A DNA stretch of 64,000 nt from Winogradskyella costae (GTDB lineage Bacteria; Bacteroidota; Bacteroidia; Flavobacteriales; Flavobacteriaceae). The stretch's first letter is position 1, and each line of letters begins with the position of its first letter. Below, piece by piece: positions 27,214 to 36,310 of the stretch. The notes under the pieces were generated by a model. The model worked only from the letters and a program-made list of their open reading frames with translations. It was not told where the DNA came from and made no database searches. Both the position numbers and the translations under genes were made by a program. The stretch spans positions 62,001-126,000 of the forward strand of contig NZ_JABFDK010000001.1 of the NCBI RefSeq assembly GCF_013403865.1, written 5' to 3'.

Positions 27214-28274
27214 CTAAATCGCTTTAAATTAACATCCTCGTAATTACGCTTTACAAAATCGAGCGCATTCTTTAACACTTCACCCATATTTTTACTTTTC
27301 TTAAAGTTAATATCATGGGTGTAGTTGTAAATATCTTCCTTAAGTATTTCAATATGTTTAGGTGTAGATATTTCATCCGCTTCCATACAAGTTAATAAGG
27401 CCCTTAAACGCGAGCGATAACTAATCATTCGTTTAGCAACAATGGAGCGTTCTTCAATTTTATATTGATCTATCGATTCGTGTTGAATTTTTTCACGTAC
27501 CAATTCTACCATTTTAAAGTTTTCTTTAAAAAACTGCGGTCTATAAATCTTTAGATTGCCTTCATAAGATTGTTGATCAAAGTCAATCGCTCTAATTTTA
27601 AAAACAACATGATCAAAATCGTGCGTGGGAACAATGACATAATTATAAGAACGCATATCACCCAAAAGTCTTATTAAACAGCGTTCATTAAATTTCACAA
27701 ACTCTTTAGCTATTTGCGATTTTTCTGAAGAACTACAATCTGGTAACATATTCTTTATAAATTCATCGCCAGGAATACCAGCAATATGCTCTTCAATCAA
27801 CGTATCTTTACATATTAAAAAATTTATTTGATATGGGGATAGCATCTGCTCTAATTCTAATCCGTAGACTCTTGAGGCATCAGCTGTTTTAACGTAAAAA
27901 TGCGTAAAATTATCATTAAGAACGTTTCTCACTTTTATTCTGAAAGGTTTAGAGTTTCCGAACGTACAGAAATCAATGGCATCTACACTTAGGTATTTTA
28001 AGATGCTTGTGCCCCCATCTGAAATTAAACTTGAGTACACTTGTTTTAAACTTATATCAATTTCTTCGCGCTCAAACTCATTATAATATACACGTACCCA
28101 AAGCGTATCCACATCATCTTTGTCATAAACAACAACAGACCCCTGAAAGCGCAATAAATCAGAATAGAAAATAGGTAAGTCTATATTTCTTCTATATTTA
28201 GACAAATATGTATCTAATTTTTCAGAAATAGGATATGTTGGTTTTCGTTTTGATATTTTTAAATCCTCACTCAT
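27210..28274 (-). CDS. Conserved protein with possible divergent kinase fold
   Basis: A 354-residue cytoplasmic protein that I do not recognise as a named family. In order it shows features expected of a kinase: a strand ending FYVK (K129), a helix with YGLELEQML (E140, E142), a hinge-like LIEEHIAGIPGDEF (159-172), a catalytic-loop-like LLGDMRSYNYVI (203-214, GD....N) and a metal-loop-like RAIDFDQQ (228-235). The spacing GDxxxxN followed about 20 residues later by DFD resembles HipA-, PI3K- or APH-type kinases. The N-terminal 110 residues and the helical C-terminus (about 240-354) have no visible motif. No partner is suggested by the neighbours. Confidence 0.65.
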   Translation of the reverse strand: MSEDLKISKRKPTYPISEKLDTYLSKYRRNIDLPIFYSDLLRFQGSVVVYDKDDVDTLWVRVYYNEFEREEIDISLKQVYSSLISDGGTSILKYLSVDAIDFCTFGNSKPFRIKVRNVLNDNFTHFYVKTADASRVYGLELEQMLSPYQINFLICKDTLIEEHIAGIPGDEFIKNMLPDCSSSEKSQIAKEFVKFNERCLIRLLGDMRSYNYVIVPTHDFDHVVFKIRAIDFDQQSYEGNLKIYRPQFFKENFKMVELVREKIQHESIDQYKIEERSIVAKRMISYRSRLRALLTCMEADEISTPKHIEILKEDIYNYTHDINFKKSKNMGEVLKNALDFVKRNYEDVNLKRFS

Positions 28275-28458
28275 GTGCTAAATTTAAGGGTTTTAATATG
28301 AAAAATAAAAGTTACTTTTAAATTTGATTAAATTATCTTTCAAAGTTTTAGAAACGCATTAAATCAATTATTTTAATTCCTTATTTATTATAAATAAAAA
28401 TCCGTGTAACAAAAAAACGTATCAGTCGTCTTATATATAACCAACTTTTGTTGAACTT

Positions 28459-29382
28459 GTGTCAGCATCTCAAAAATCAATCATTTTGGAGCCAATCCTT
28501 ACTATCAATAATCTTACAAAGAAATTCGGTTATCTCACAGCCGTTAAAAACTTAAGCTTTACAATCAATAAAGGCAATGTCTACGGTATTTTAGGTCCTA
28601 ATGGAAGTGGTAAATCTACAACTTTAGGTATCGTATTAAATGTGGTGAATAAAACTCAAGGCGATTTTCATTGGTTTGATGGTAACATCACAACGCATGA
28701 TGCCCTAAAAAAAGTTGGGGCAATCATTGAGCGCCCAAACTTTTATCCATATATGACGGCTGAGCAAAATTTAAAATTAGTTTGCCGCATAAAAGGAGTG
28801 GATCACAATAAAATTAACGAAAAGCTTACTATCGTCGGATTGCTCGATAGAAAAGACCACAAGTTTAGAACCTATTCTTTAGGGATGAAACAACGTTTGG
28901 CTATCGCTTCTGCCCTACTTAATGATCCAGAAATTTTAATACTAGATGAACCTACGAACGGCTTAGATCCACAAGGCATCCATCAAATACGACAAATAAT
29001 AAAAGATATTGCCGCGAATGGTACCACTATTCTTTTGGCGTCTCACCTTTTAGATGAAGTCGAAAAAGTATGTTCGCATGTGGTTGTACTACGTAAAGGA
29101 GAAAAACTATATGCAGGTCGTGTAGATGAGATGATTAATAGTTATGGTTTTTTCGAATTAAAATCCGAAAAGCATCAAGAACTTATTGGCCTATTAGAGT
29201 TACATTCCAATATTGGTAAAATAAAAGTTGAAGGAGAATTGATCACCGCCTTCTTAAACGAACCAATGTCAGCTTCCGATTTTAATAAATTAATGTTTGA
29301 AAAAGGTATTTTGCTATCACACTTGGTAAAACGTAAAGAAAGCCTAGAAGAGCAATTCTTGCAACTAACAGACAACCAATAA
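28459..29382 (+). CDS. ABC transporter ATP-binding protein
   Basis: A 307-residue ATPase of the ABC-2 exporter type. Walker A is GPNGSGKST, the signature motif is YSLGMKQRLAIASALL, and Walker B plus D-loop is ILILDEPTNGLDP, followed by LLASHLLDEVEKVC. The last 80 residues are the regulatory extension seen in drug and bacitracin-type exporters. The start is uncertain: GTG at 28459, used here, or TTG at 28486, which gives the more typical start MEPILTINNLTKKFG. The permease gene follows after 58 bases. Confidence 0.92.
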   Translation: MSASQKSIILEPILTINNLTKKFGYLTAVKNLSFTINKGNVYGILGPNGSGKSTTLGIVLNVVNKTQGDFHWFDGNITTHDALKKVGAIIERPNFYPYMTAEQNLKLVCRIKGVDHNKINEKLTIVGLLDRKDHKFRTYSLGMKQRLAIASALLNDPEILILDEPTNGLDPQGIHQIRQIIKDIAANGTTILLASHLLDEVEKVCSHVVVLRKGEKLYAGRVDEMINSYGFFELKSEKHQELIGLLELHSNIGKIKVEGELITAFLNEPMSASDFNKLMFEKGILLSHLVKRKESLEEQFLQLTDNQ

Positions 29383-29440
29383 ATCAATCAAAAAAACAGC
29401 ATAATTCTCATCATTTGAGAGTGCGCAAAACCAATCAAAT

Positions 29441-30268
29441 ATGTTACGTCTTGTAAAAATAGAATTTCAAAAACTGTGGCTGAATAAAGTAAGTTTAGTT
29501 TTAATATTTATATCCTTTATATTACCTTTTACAGTACTTATTTTATCATCCATTAAAATAAATTTCTTCGGCTTTTTTACACTCGAATTGAGTGAATTAG
29601 GTATATTTAACTTCCCAATCATTTGGCATATTACCACGTTTTTCGCATCCTATTTTAAGTTCTTTTTTGCTATTGTTGTCGTTAGTATGATCGGTAATGA
29701 ATACAGCAATAAAACCCTAAAACAAAACCTTATTGATGGTTTGAGCAAGAAGGAATTTGTGCTTTCTAAATTCTATACGATTGTATTTTTCTCATTATGT
29801 GCTACTTTACTAATTGGAATTGCAACATTTGTAATAGGAATGTACTATTCAAGTTATACTGATACTACAATTATTTTCAGAGAAGTTGAATTTTTACTCG
29901 CCTACTTTGTAAAACTTATCGGTTTCTTTAGTCTATGTCTACTTTTTGGAGTGTTGGTAAAACGTTCTGCATTTGCTTTAGCGTTCTTGGTGGTTCTTTA
30001 CATCGTGGAGTGGTTAATATTTTGGGCAACAGTCTATGTATCCGGAACTGTAGAAACAGCATTTAAGGTCAAAGGTTTTTTACCTCTAGAATCCATGTAC
30101 AACCTTATCAATCAACCGATGCAACGGATTATAATGACTAAATTCCCTGATAAAACCGATATCATGTACGATTACGCAGTACATTGGTACGAAATTGCTA
30201 TCGTTTTAGGTTGGACGGCATTATTTGTCTTTTTATCTTATCAATTATTAAAAAAGAGAGATTTATAA
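29441..30268 (+). CDS. ABC-2 type transporter permease
   Basis: A 275-residue membrane protein with six predicted helices (first at about 17-37, last at about 248-270) and a basic C-terminus KKRDL. The pattern of an N-terminal amphipathic start (MLRLVKIEFQKLWLNKVSL), a long first loop, then EYSNKTLKQNLIDGLSKKEF as coupling helix is that of ABC-2 permeases. It surely works with the ATPase encoded just upstream as a homodimeric exporter half. The cargo is unknown; neighbours do not help. Confidence 0.88.
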   Translation: MLRLVKIEFQKLWLNKVSLVLIFISFILPFTVLILSSIKINFFGFFTLELSELGIFNFPIIWHITTFFASYFKFFFAIVVVSMIGNEYSNKTLKQNLIDGLSKKEFVLSKFYTIVFFSLCATLLIGIATFVIGMYYSSYTDTTIIFREVEFLLAYFVKLIGFFSLCLLFGVLVKRSAFALAFLVVLYIVEWLIFWATVYVSGTVETAFKVKGFLPLESMYNLINQPMQRIIMTKFPDKTDIMYDYAVHWYEIAIVLGWTALFVFLSYQLLKKRDL

Positions 30269-30346
30269 TAGATTTGTAAAAATTGCTTTACAATCATACA
30301 ATGTTAAAAGTTAGGATTTTTTACGTTCTAGTTATTATCTTGTATG

Positions 30347-30370
30347 CCTAATGTGATTTACCACATTAAG
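30347..30370. promoter_or_regulatory. Inverted repeat in front of the first T9SS cargo gene
   Basis: Arms built on TAATGTG (30349-30355) and CACATTA (30362-30368), six bases apart and extendable with one mismatch. The structure ends a few bases before the ATG at 30376, where the ribosome would bind. It could be an operator or a leader hairpin. Confidence 0.4.
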
Positions 30371-30375
30371 CTTCC

Positions 30376-33300
30376 ATGAAAAGAGTCTTTTTAACTTTAT
30401 TAATAGTATTAACCAGCACCCATTTTTATGCACAAAATGAAGCTTCATTTTGGTATTTTGGGCAAAACTCAGGACTGCAATTTAATGCTGAAACAGGAGC
30501 TGTTACCGCCATAACCAATGGTCAGATAAATACTTTAGAAGGCTGTACTTCAATTGCTGATTCTGATGGGAATTTATTGTTTTATTCCGACGGAAGAACC
30601 GTTTGGAATAGAAATCACCAAATTATGGCTAATGGAAATTACTTTGCAGGCACAGGGCTTTTAGGAGATCCATCTAGCACTTCCTCTGGCCTTATTGTTC
30701 CTAAACCTGAAGATCCAGACAAGTATTATCTTTTTACTGTTGATGAACCTCATCATAATAACGCCAGTACATACCCTAACCCATATACAGAAACTTATGA
30801 AGGTGGTGGATCAGTTCCATACCAAGATGACGGTTTTAATAATGGTTTTAACTATTCATTAATAGATATGACTTTAAATGCGGGGTTAGGCGATGTCGAT
30901 TCCGAAGAAAAAAACATCCATTTAGTAACCTATGATGCATCTAGTCCATTAGAAATACAATATAAGAGTTCAGAAAAAATTACGGCTGTACGTGCTGAAG
31001 ACTGTACTTCGTTTTGGGTAATTACACATTTGGGCAATAAATTTTACTCCTTTAGAATTGGTGTCGATGGTGTACAATCTACCCCTATTATCTCAGAAAT
31101 TGGTCCTTATATTCCTATCGAAGGCTACAGGCGTAATTCTTTAGGTTATATTAAATCCTCCCCGGATGGTTCTAAACTAGTTGCCGCCAACTATGGCGAA
31201 GCTACAATAACAGGCGGCAATGCACCTGGCAACATTTTTTTATACGATTTTAATAATGAAACCGGAACGTTAACCAACCCTTTAGAACTTTACAGCTCGC
31301 AAAACGGAAATAGTCCATATGGCGTAGAATTCTCTGCTGAAAGTAGAAAAGTATACGCTACGATGAGCGAAGGCGGATCTGGAAATGGCACTAGCCATAT
31401 ATTACAATGGGACCTAGAAAGTAGTGATATTCCAAATTCAATTCAAATAATCCATTCCTCTAACGATGTCTCTGCTGGTGCATTGCAATTAGGTATCGAT
31501 CGACGTATTTATAGAGCAAATCTAAGTTATAATGGCAACCCCACAATTTCAAAATATTTAGGTATCATTAATAATCCTGAAGCTGATGGATCGGCAGCCA
31601 ACTATAACGAGCGCGGTATATTACTGGATGTTAATGGTTCGAATCAAAATACTAGTACAATTGGATTACCGCCTTTTATTCAATCGTTATTTAATTCTGA
31701 AACTGACATTATTAGAAATGGTATTAGTACCACCGAATTAAAATTATGTACTAACGACACCTACACATTACAAGCAGATGATATCATTGGTGCAGATTAC
31801 GTGTGGTCTTTTGATGGAGTACCTTTAACTGAAACTTCATCTCAATTAAGCGTAGACACTCCTGGTTTTTATGAAGTTTATATTGAACAGAATAATGGAG
31901 AATGCCCCATAACTGGTAATGCCGTTGTTGGTGTTTTTGAAATCCCCGTAGCACATCCTCTTTTAGATGTTAACGTTTGTGATATTGGGGATAACGATGG
32001 ATTTACAAGCTTCGATTTTACGACTAAAAATTCTGAAGCGTTATTAACTCAAAATACTTTAGAGTACAATGTAAGTTATTATGACACACTAGAAGATGCC
32101 AATTCTGGGGACAATCAATTAACATTTCCTTACACCAATATGTCTAATCCACAAACCATATTTGTCCGTGTAGATAACGCAAGCAACACCAATTGTTTTG
32201 CTGTCAATTCTTTTGATATTGAAGTATTTAACACTCCTCAAATTCCAATATTAAACACAATTGAGTTTTGTGATAATCTCGGTAATGTTATGGACGGTAT
32301 TGCCACAATAGCACTTGGAGATATCATTCCAACGCTTAGGGACGCTCAACCGGAAACAGATCTTAATATCACATTCCATGGTTCACAAGATGATGCAGAT
32401 ACAAACACCAGCGCATTGCCACTTAATTACACGAACACAAACGCAATTAACGACACTATTTTTGTTAGAGCTGAAAACACGTTAAACACTGATTGCTTTA
32501 ATACAGCTTCTTTTAATGTGGTAATTAATCCTATCCCTGTGGCCAATGATATTACAATTATTCAATGTGATGAAGATGGTATCCCTGAAGGTTTCACTAT
32601 TTTTAATTTGAAAGAAAGTATCGGCGAGATTACAGATAACGCCTTAAATACAAGTATTGATTTTTACACCTCTCGAACTGATGCTGAAAATGAAGAAAAC
32701 TCGATTAATGCGGATGCCTTTTACAATTACTTCAGCCCTCAAACCGTATATGCAAGAGTCACAAACTCAAGTTCTGACTGTGCCAACATTAGTGAAATTA
32801 CTTTAGAAATTAGTACCACCTCTTCAAACAACGCAAGTTTATCGTTATGCGATATAGATGGTAGCGAAGATGGATTTATGACATTTAATCTTACCGATGC
32901 TAACGCTACAGTTTTAGCCAACTCTCCTGTAGGATTAGATGTAGTGTATTATGAAACCTATGATGATGCCTTATTAGAAACTAATGCTATCAGTACAACA
33001 TATACCAATACCATACCTTACCAACACACTATTTATGCACGAGTAGAAAATGCCAGTGCTTGTTATGGTATAAGTCAAATATCCTTAACTGTTTTAAAAT
33101 TACCACATATTGAAACTGAATTTGAAACATTCTATTGTTTGAATTTCTTCCCAGAACCAATTATGCTAGATGGAGGTGTTGTAAATGACTCTGCCAGTAA
33201 CTACTATTACAGTTGGTCTACAGGAGAAAACACATCTGCAATTGAAATAAATACACCAGGAACTTACAGTGTTAGAGTTACGAACACAAATGGCTGTTTT

Positions 33301-33813
33301 AAAGATAGAACGATTACTGTATTGGCATCTAATATAGCATCCATTACGCAGATTGAGGTGATAGATGCATCTCAAAACAATTCTATTTCGATAATGGTTG
33401 ATGGCGAAGGAATTTACGAATATGCTATCGATGATATCGATGGTCCTTACCAAGATAGTCAAACCTTCAACCCTATTCAACCAGGATTTTATACCGTTTA
33501 TGTTCGTGATAAAAATAATTGTGGTATTGCAGAAGATTCAGTTTCTGTCATAGGCTTCCCTAAATTTTTCACACCAAACAATGATACCAAAAACGATTTT
33601 TGGCAAGTTTATGGTATTACTAATAATTTTCAAGCAAATGCTTCTATATTTATTTTTGATAGATATGGTAAACTTTTAAAAGAACTCGACCCTTTAAGTC
33701 CAGGTTGGGATGGCACCTTTAATGGCAAAAAAATGCCAACAAGCGACTATTGGTTTAAAGTTACCTTAGAAGACGGACGTACATTTACAAATCACTTTAC
33801 CTTAAAACGATGA
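30376..33813 (+). CDS. T9SS type B secreted protein with beta-propeller-like N-terminus (1145 aa)
   Basis: Signal peptide MKRVFLTLLIVLTSTHFYAQ. Residues about 25-430 look like a beta-propeller (ASFWYFGQNSGLQFN, GNLLFYSDGRTVWNRNHQIM, and SPDGSKLVAANYGE). Residues about 445-525 form an Ig/PKD-like domain. Then come four copies of a roughly 85-residue repeat starting with CD motifs (NVCDIGDNDG, EFCDNLGN, IQCDEDGIPEG, SLCDIDGSEDG), a linker YCLNFFPEPIMLDGG, a second Ig-like domain, and the type B sorting domain (FPKFFTPNNDTKNDFW to NHFTLKR). It is exported by Sec and then T9SS, and is expected on the cell surface. Its last 4 bases overlap the next gene (ATGA). Confidence 0.9.
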   Translation: MKRVFLTLLIVLTSTHFYAQNEASFWYFGQNSGLQFNAETGAVTAITNGQINTLEGCTSIADSDGNLLFYSDGRTVWNRNHQIMANGNYFAGTGLLGDPSSTSSGLIVPKPEDPDKYYLFTVDEPHHNNASTYPNPYTETYEGGGSVPYQDDGFNNGFNYSLIDMTLNAGLGDVDSEEKNIHLVTYDASSPLEIQYKSSEKITAVRAEDCTSFWVITHLGNKFYSFRIGVDGVQSTPIISEIGPYIPIEGYRRNSLGYIKSSPDGSKLVAANYGEATITGGNAPGNIFLYDFNNETGTLTNPLELYSSQNGNSPYGVEFSAESRKVYATMSEGGSGNGTSHILQWDLESSDIPNSIQIIHSSNDVSAGALQLGIDRRIYRANLSYNGNPTISKYLGIINNPEADGSAANYNERGILLDVNGSNQNTSTIGLPPFIQSLFNSETDIIRNGISTTELKLCTNDTYTLQADDIIGADYVWSFDGVPLTETSSQLSVDTPGFYEVYIEQNNGECPITGNAVVGVFEIPVAHPLLDVNVCDIGDNDGFTSFDFTTKNSEALLTQNTLEYNVSYYDTLEDANSGDNQLTFPYTNMSNPQTIFVRVDNASNTNCFAVNSFDIEVFNTPQIPILNTIEFCDNLGNVMDGIATIALGDIIPTLRDAQPETDLNITFHGSQDDADTNTSALPLNYTNTNAINDTIFVRAENTLNTDCFNTASFNVVINPIPVANDITIIQCDEDGIPEGFTIFNLKESIGEITDNALNTSIDFYTSRTDAENEENSINADAFYNYFSPQTVYARVTNSSSDCANISEITLEISTTSSNNASLSLCDIDGSEDGFMTFNLTDANATVLANSPVGLDVVYYETYDDALLETNAISTTYTNTIPYQHTIYARVENASACYGISQISLTVLKLPHIETEFETFYCLNFFPEPIMLDGGVVNDSASNYYYSWSTGENTSAIEINTPGTYSVRVTNTNGCFKDRTITVLASNIASITQIEVIDASQNNSISIMVDGEGIYEYAIDDIDGPYQDSQTFNPIQPGFYTVYVRDKNNCGIAEDSVSVIGFPKFFTPNNDTKNDFWQVYGITNNFQANASIFIFDRYGKLLKELDPLSPGWDGTFNGKKMPTSDYWFKVTLEDGRTFTNHFTLKR

Positions 33814-36272
33814 CGAATTCCCCTAATTTTATAAAAAAAGCTCTAATATTAATTGGTTGCTTTTTTTGTAGTACTTTAATTTATGCTCAACAACCTAATG
33901 ATTGCCAATTCGCCGTAACGGTTTGTGGTAATTCCGATTTTAGTTTAGATGTCAGTGGTGTTGGTACGCAAGAGCTAAATAATTCTAATACCTGTGGAAG
34001 CCAAGAAAACAATAGTATTTGGTTAGAAGTTAACATAGCTACCGACGGAACACTCGCATTTACCCTAACTCCAAGCAGTAATAATATTAGTGAAGATTAT
34101 GACTTCTTCATTTTTGGACCTAATGTAAGCTGCGGTAATATTGGACAAGCCATTAGATGCTCCACGACAAATCCTGCAGCTGCTAATCAAGGAAATAATA
34201 GAACAGGATTAAACTCCTCGTCAACAGAAACAGCTGATGGCCCTGGTGCCAGCGGTGATAGTTTTGTAAGCGCCATAGATGTCTTAGCTGGCGAAAGTTA
34301 TTATATAGTTATTGATAGACCTATTGGTAACAGTCCGTTTTCATTAGAATGGACTGGCACAGCTACTTTTCCTGAAGCACCATCAAATCCTTTGATCAAT
34401 GACACAACATCAATCAGTTTACCTAATATTGAGGTTTGTGATTCTATTGCCCCTTATGATGATAATATCACAGAATTTGACCTCAACACTTTAACTCAAG
34501 ATATAATCAATGGTGAATCAGATGTTATGGTTACCTATCACAACTCTGAAAGTGATGCAAACATTAATGTAAACGCCTTAGGTAATATTTTTAATAACGC
34601 AACGGCTAATGAAATTATATATGTTAGAGTAGAAAACTTAACATCGGGCTGTTATATTTTGAATAATTTTGAAATTAATGTCTCGACACTTACCAATTTT
34701 AATACTGCGACAGATTATAATATTTGCGATGATGATTTAGATGGGGATGATCAAAACGGTATTTCAACTTTTGATTTTAATGTGAAGTCACAAGAAATTA
34801 TCGACGGAATTGCAGGTACCAATTATGATATTAGCTATTACTTAAATCAAGCAGACGCCGAAACATCCACTTCTTCATTACCTTTAAACTATAGAAATGC
34901 GGCACCTACACCAAATGAAATATTTGTTAGGATTGAAGATTTAGATTCAGGATGTATTGGTTTTACATCGTTTAATATAAATGTGGATCCTATACCAGTA
35001 GCTAATAATGTAGCACTTTTACAATGTGATGAAGATGGTATTCCGGAAGGTTTTACAACATTCAACATCACTCAAGCATCTGACGAAATTACAGAAGGAA
35101 ATCCGAACTCGACTATAGAGTATTACCTATCTCAGATTGATGCAGAGAATCAAGAAAATGCTATTGATGGTAATTCTTTTGATAATTTTTTCAATCCACA
35201 AATTATATATACCAGAGTCACTAATACAAGTAGTAACTGTATTAACTTTAGTGAAATTTCTCTAGAAGTTAGCACAACAGCAACTAACAATGCTAGTATT
35301 CAGTTATGCGATACAGATGGCATAGAAGATGGTATTATGGAGTTTAATCTTAGCACTGTAGATGACACTATTTTCCCTAATTCTATTGATGATTTTATTT
35401 TAACGTATTATGAAACTTATGAAGATGCCTTACTAGAAAGCAATGCACTTTCAGACTTATTTACAAATACTGTCGCCTATAATCAAACCATATATGGACG
35501 TTTAGAAAACGCTAACGCATGTTATGGTATTAGCGAAATAGAACTTACTGTTTTTAAATTACCAAATATTGAAACCACATTTGAAACACAATATTGTCTG
35601 AACTTTTTCCCAGAAACAATAACCATTAATGGCGGACTCATCGATGATATCCCAAACAATTACTATTACGAATGGTCAACTGGTGAGGACACTTCTACTA
35701 TTGAAGTTAATGCTCCAGGAACCTACAACGTAAGAGTCACAAATACAAATGGATGTTTTAAAGATAGATCTGTAACGGTTCTTGCGTCAAATATTGCTAC
35801 AGTAACCAATATTGAAGTTGTAGATGCCACTCAAAATAATACCATCACTGTTTTTGTAAGTGGCGAAGGAGATTATGAATATGCGCTAGATGAAATTAAT
35901 GGTCCTTACCAAAATGCTACGACTTTTGAAGATGTAGCGCCAGGACTTTACACTGTTTACATTAGAGATAAAAATAATTGTGGAGTCACAGACGCCTTAG
36001 TATCTGTGATTGGTTTCCCTAAATTCTTTACGCCAAATGCCGATGACAAAAATGATTATTGGCAAGTAAAGGGGATTTCTTCTCTTTTTCAATCCAATTC
36101 TTCCGTATTGATATTTGACCGTTATGGAAAACTAATAAAAGAACTCGATCCGCTTAGCGTGGGTTGGGATGGAACATTTAATGGAGAGCTAATGCCAAAT
36201 AGTGATTATTGGTTTAAAGTTAAACTTCAAGATGGACGAACATTTACCAATCATTTTACCTTAAAACGGTAA
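33810..36272 (+). CDS. T9SS type B secreted protein (820 aa)
   Basis: Signal peptide through about residue 26 (ends TLIYAQ). Residues 27-185 form a domain frequent in flavobacterial surface proteins (CQFAVTVCGNSDFSLDVSG; DYDFFIFGPN; GDSFVSAIDVLAGESYYIVID), probably a carbohydrate-binding-like jellyroll. Four 85-residue CD repeats follow (EVCDSIAPYDD, NICDDDLDGDDQNG, LQCDEDGIPEG, QLCDTDGIEDG), then the FYCLNFFPE-type linker, an Ig-like domain and the sorting domain ending NHFTLKR. From the third repeat to the end it is strikingly similar to the preceding protein, while the N-terminal domains are unrelated, so the pair is a domain-swapped duplication. Confidence 0.9.
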   Translation: MTNSPNFIKKALILIGCFFCSTLIYAQQPNDCQFAVTVCGNSDFSLDVSGVGTQELNNSNTCGSQENNSIWLEVNIATDGTLAFTLTPSSNNISEDYDFFIFGPNVSCGNIGQAIRCSTTNPAAANQGNNRTGLNSSSTETADGPGASGDSFVSAIDVLAGESYYIVIDRPIGNSPFSLEWTGTATFPEAPSNPLINDTTSISLPNIEVCDSIAPYDDNITEFDLNTLTQDIINGESDVMVTYHNSESDANINVNALGNIFNNATANEIIYVRVENLTSGCYILNNFEINVSTLTNFNTATDYNICDDDLDGDDQNGISTFDFNVKSQEIIDGIAGTNYDISYYLNQADAETSTSSLPLNYRNAAPTPNEIFVRIEDLDSGCIGFTSFNINVDPIPVANNVALLQCDEDGIPEGFTTFNITQASDEITEGNPNSTIEYYLSQIDAENQENAIDGNSFDNFFNPQIIYTRVTNTSSNCINFSEISLEVSTTATNNASIQLCDTDGIEDGIMEFNLSTVDDTIFPNSIDDFILTYYETYEDALLESNALSDLFTNTVAYNQTIYGRLENANACYGISEIELTVFKLPNIETTFETQYCLNFFPETITINGGLIDDIPNNYYYEWSTGEDTSTIEVNAPGTYNVRVTNTNGCFKDRSVTVLASNIATVTNIEVVDATQNNTITVFVSGEGDYEYALDEINGPYQNATTFEDVAPGLYTVYIRDKNNCGVTDALVSVIGFPKFFTPNADDKNDYWQVKGISSLFQSNSSVLIFDRYGKLIKELDPLSVGWDGTFNGELMPNSDYWFKVKLQDGRTFTNHFTLKR

Positions 36273-36310
36273 TTTTAAAAATTGTACTTTCGTTTGACCA
36301 ATCTCGTAAT

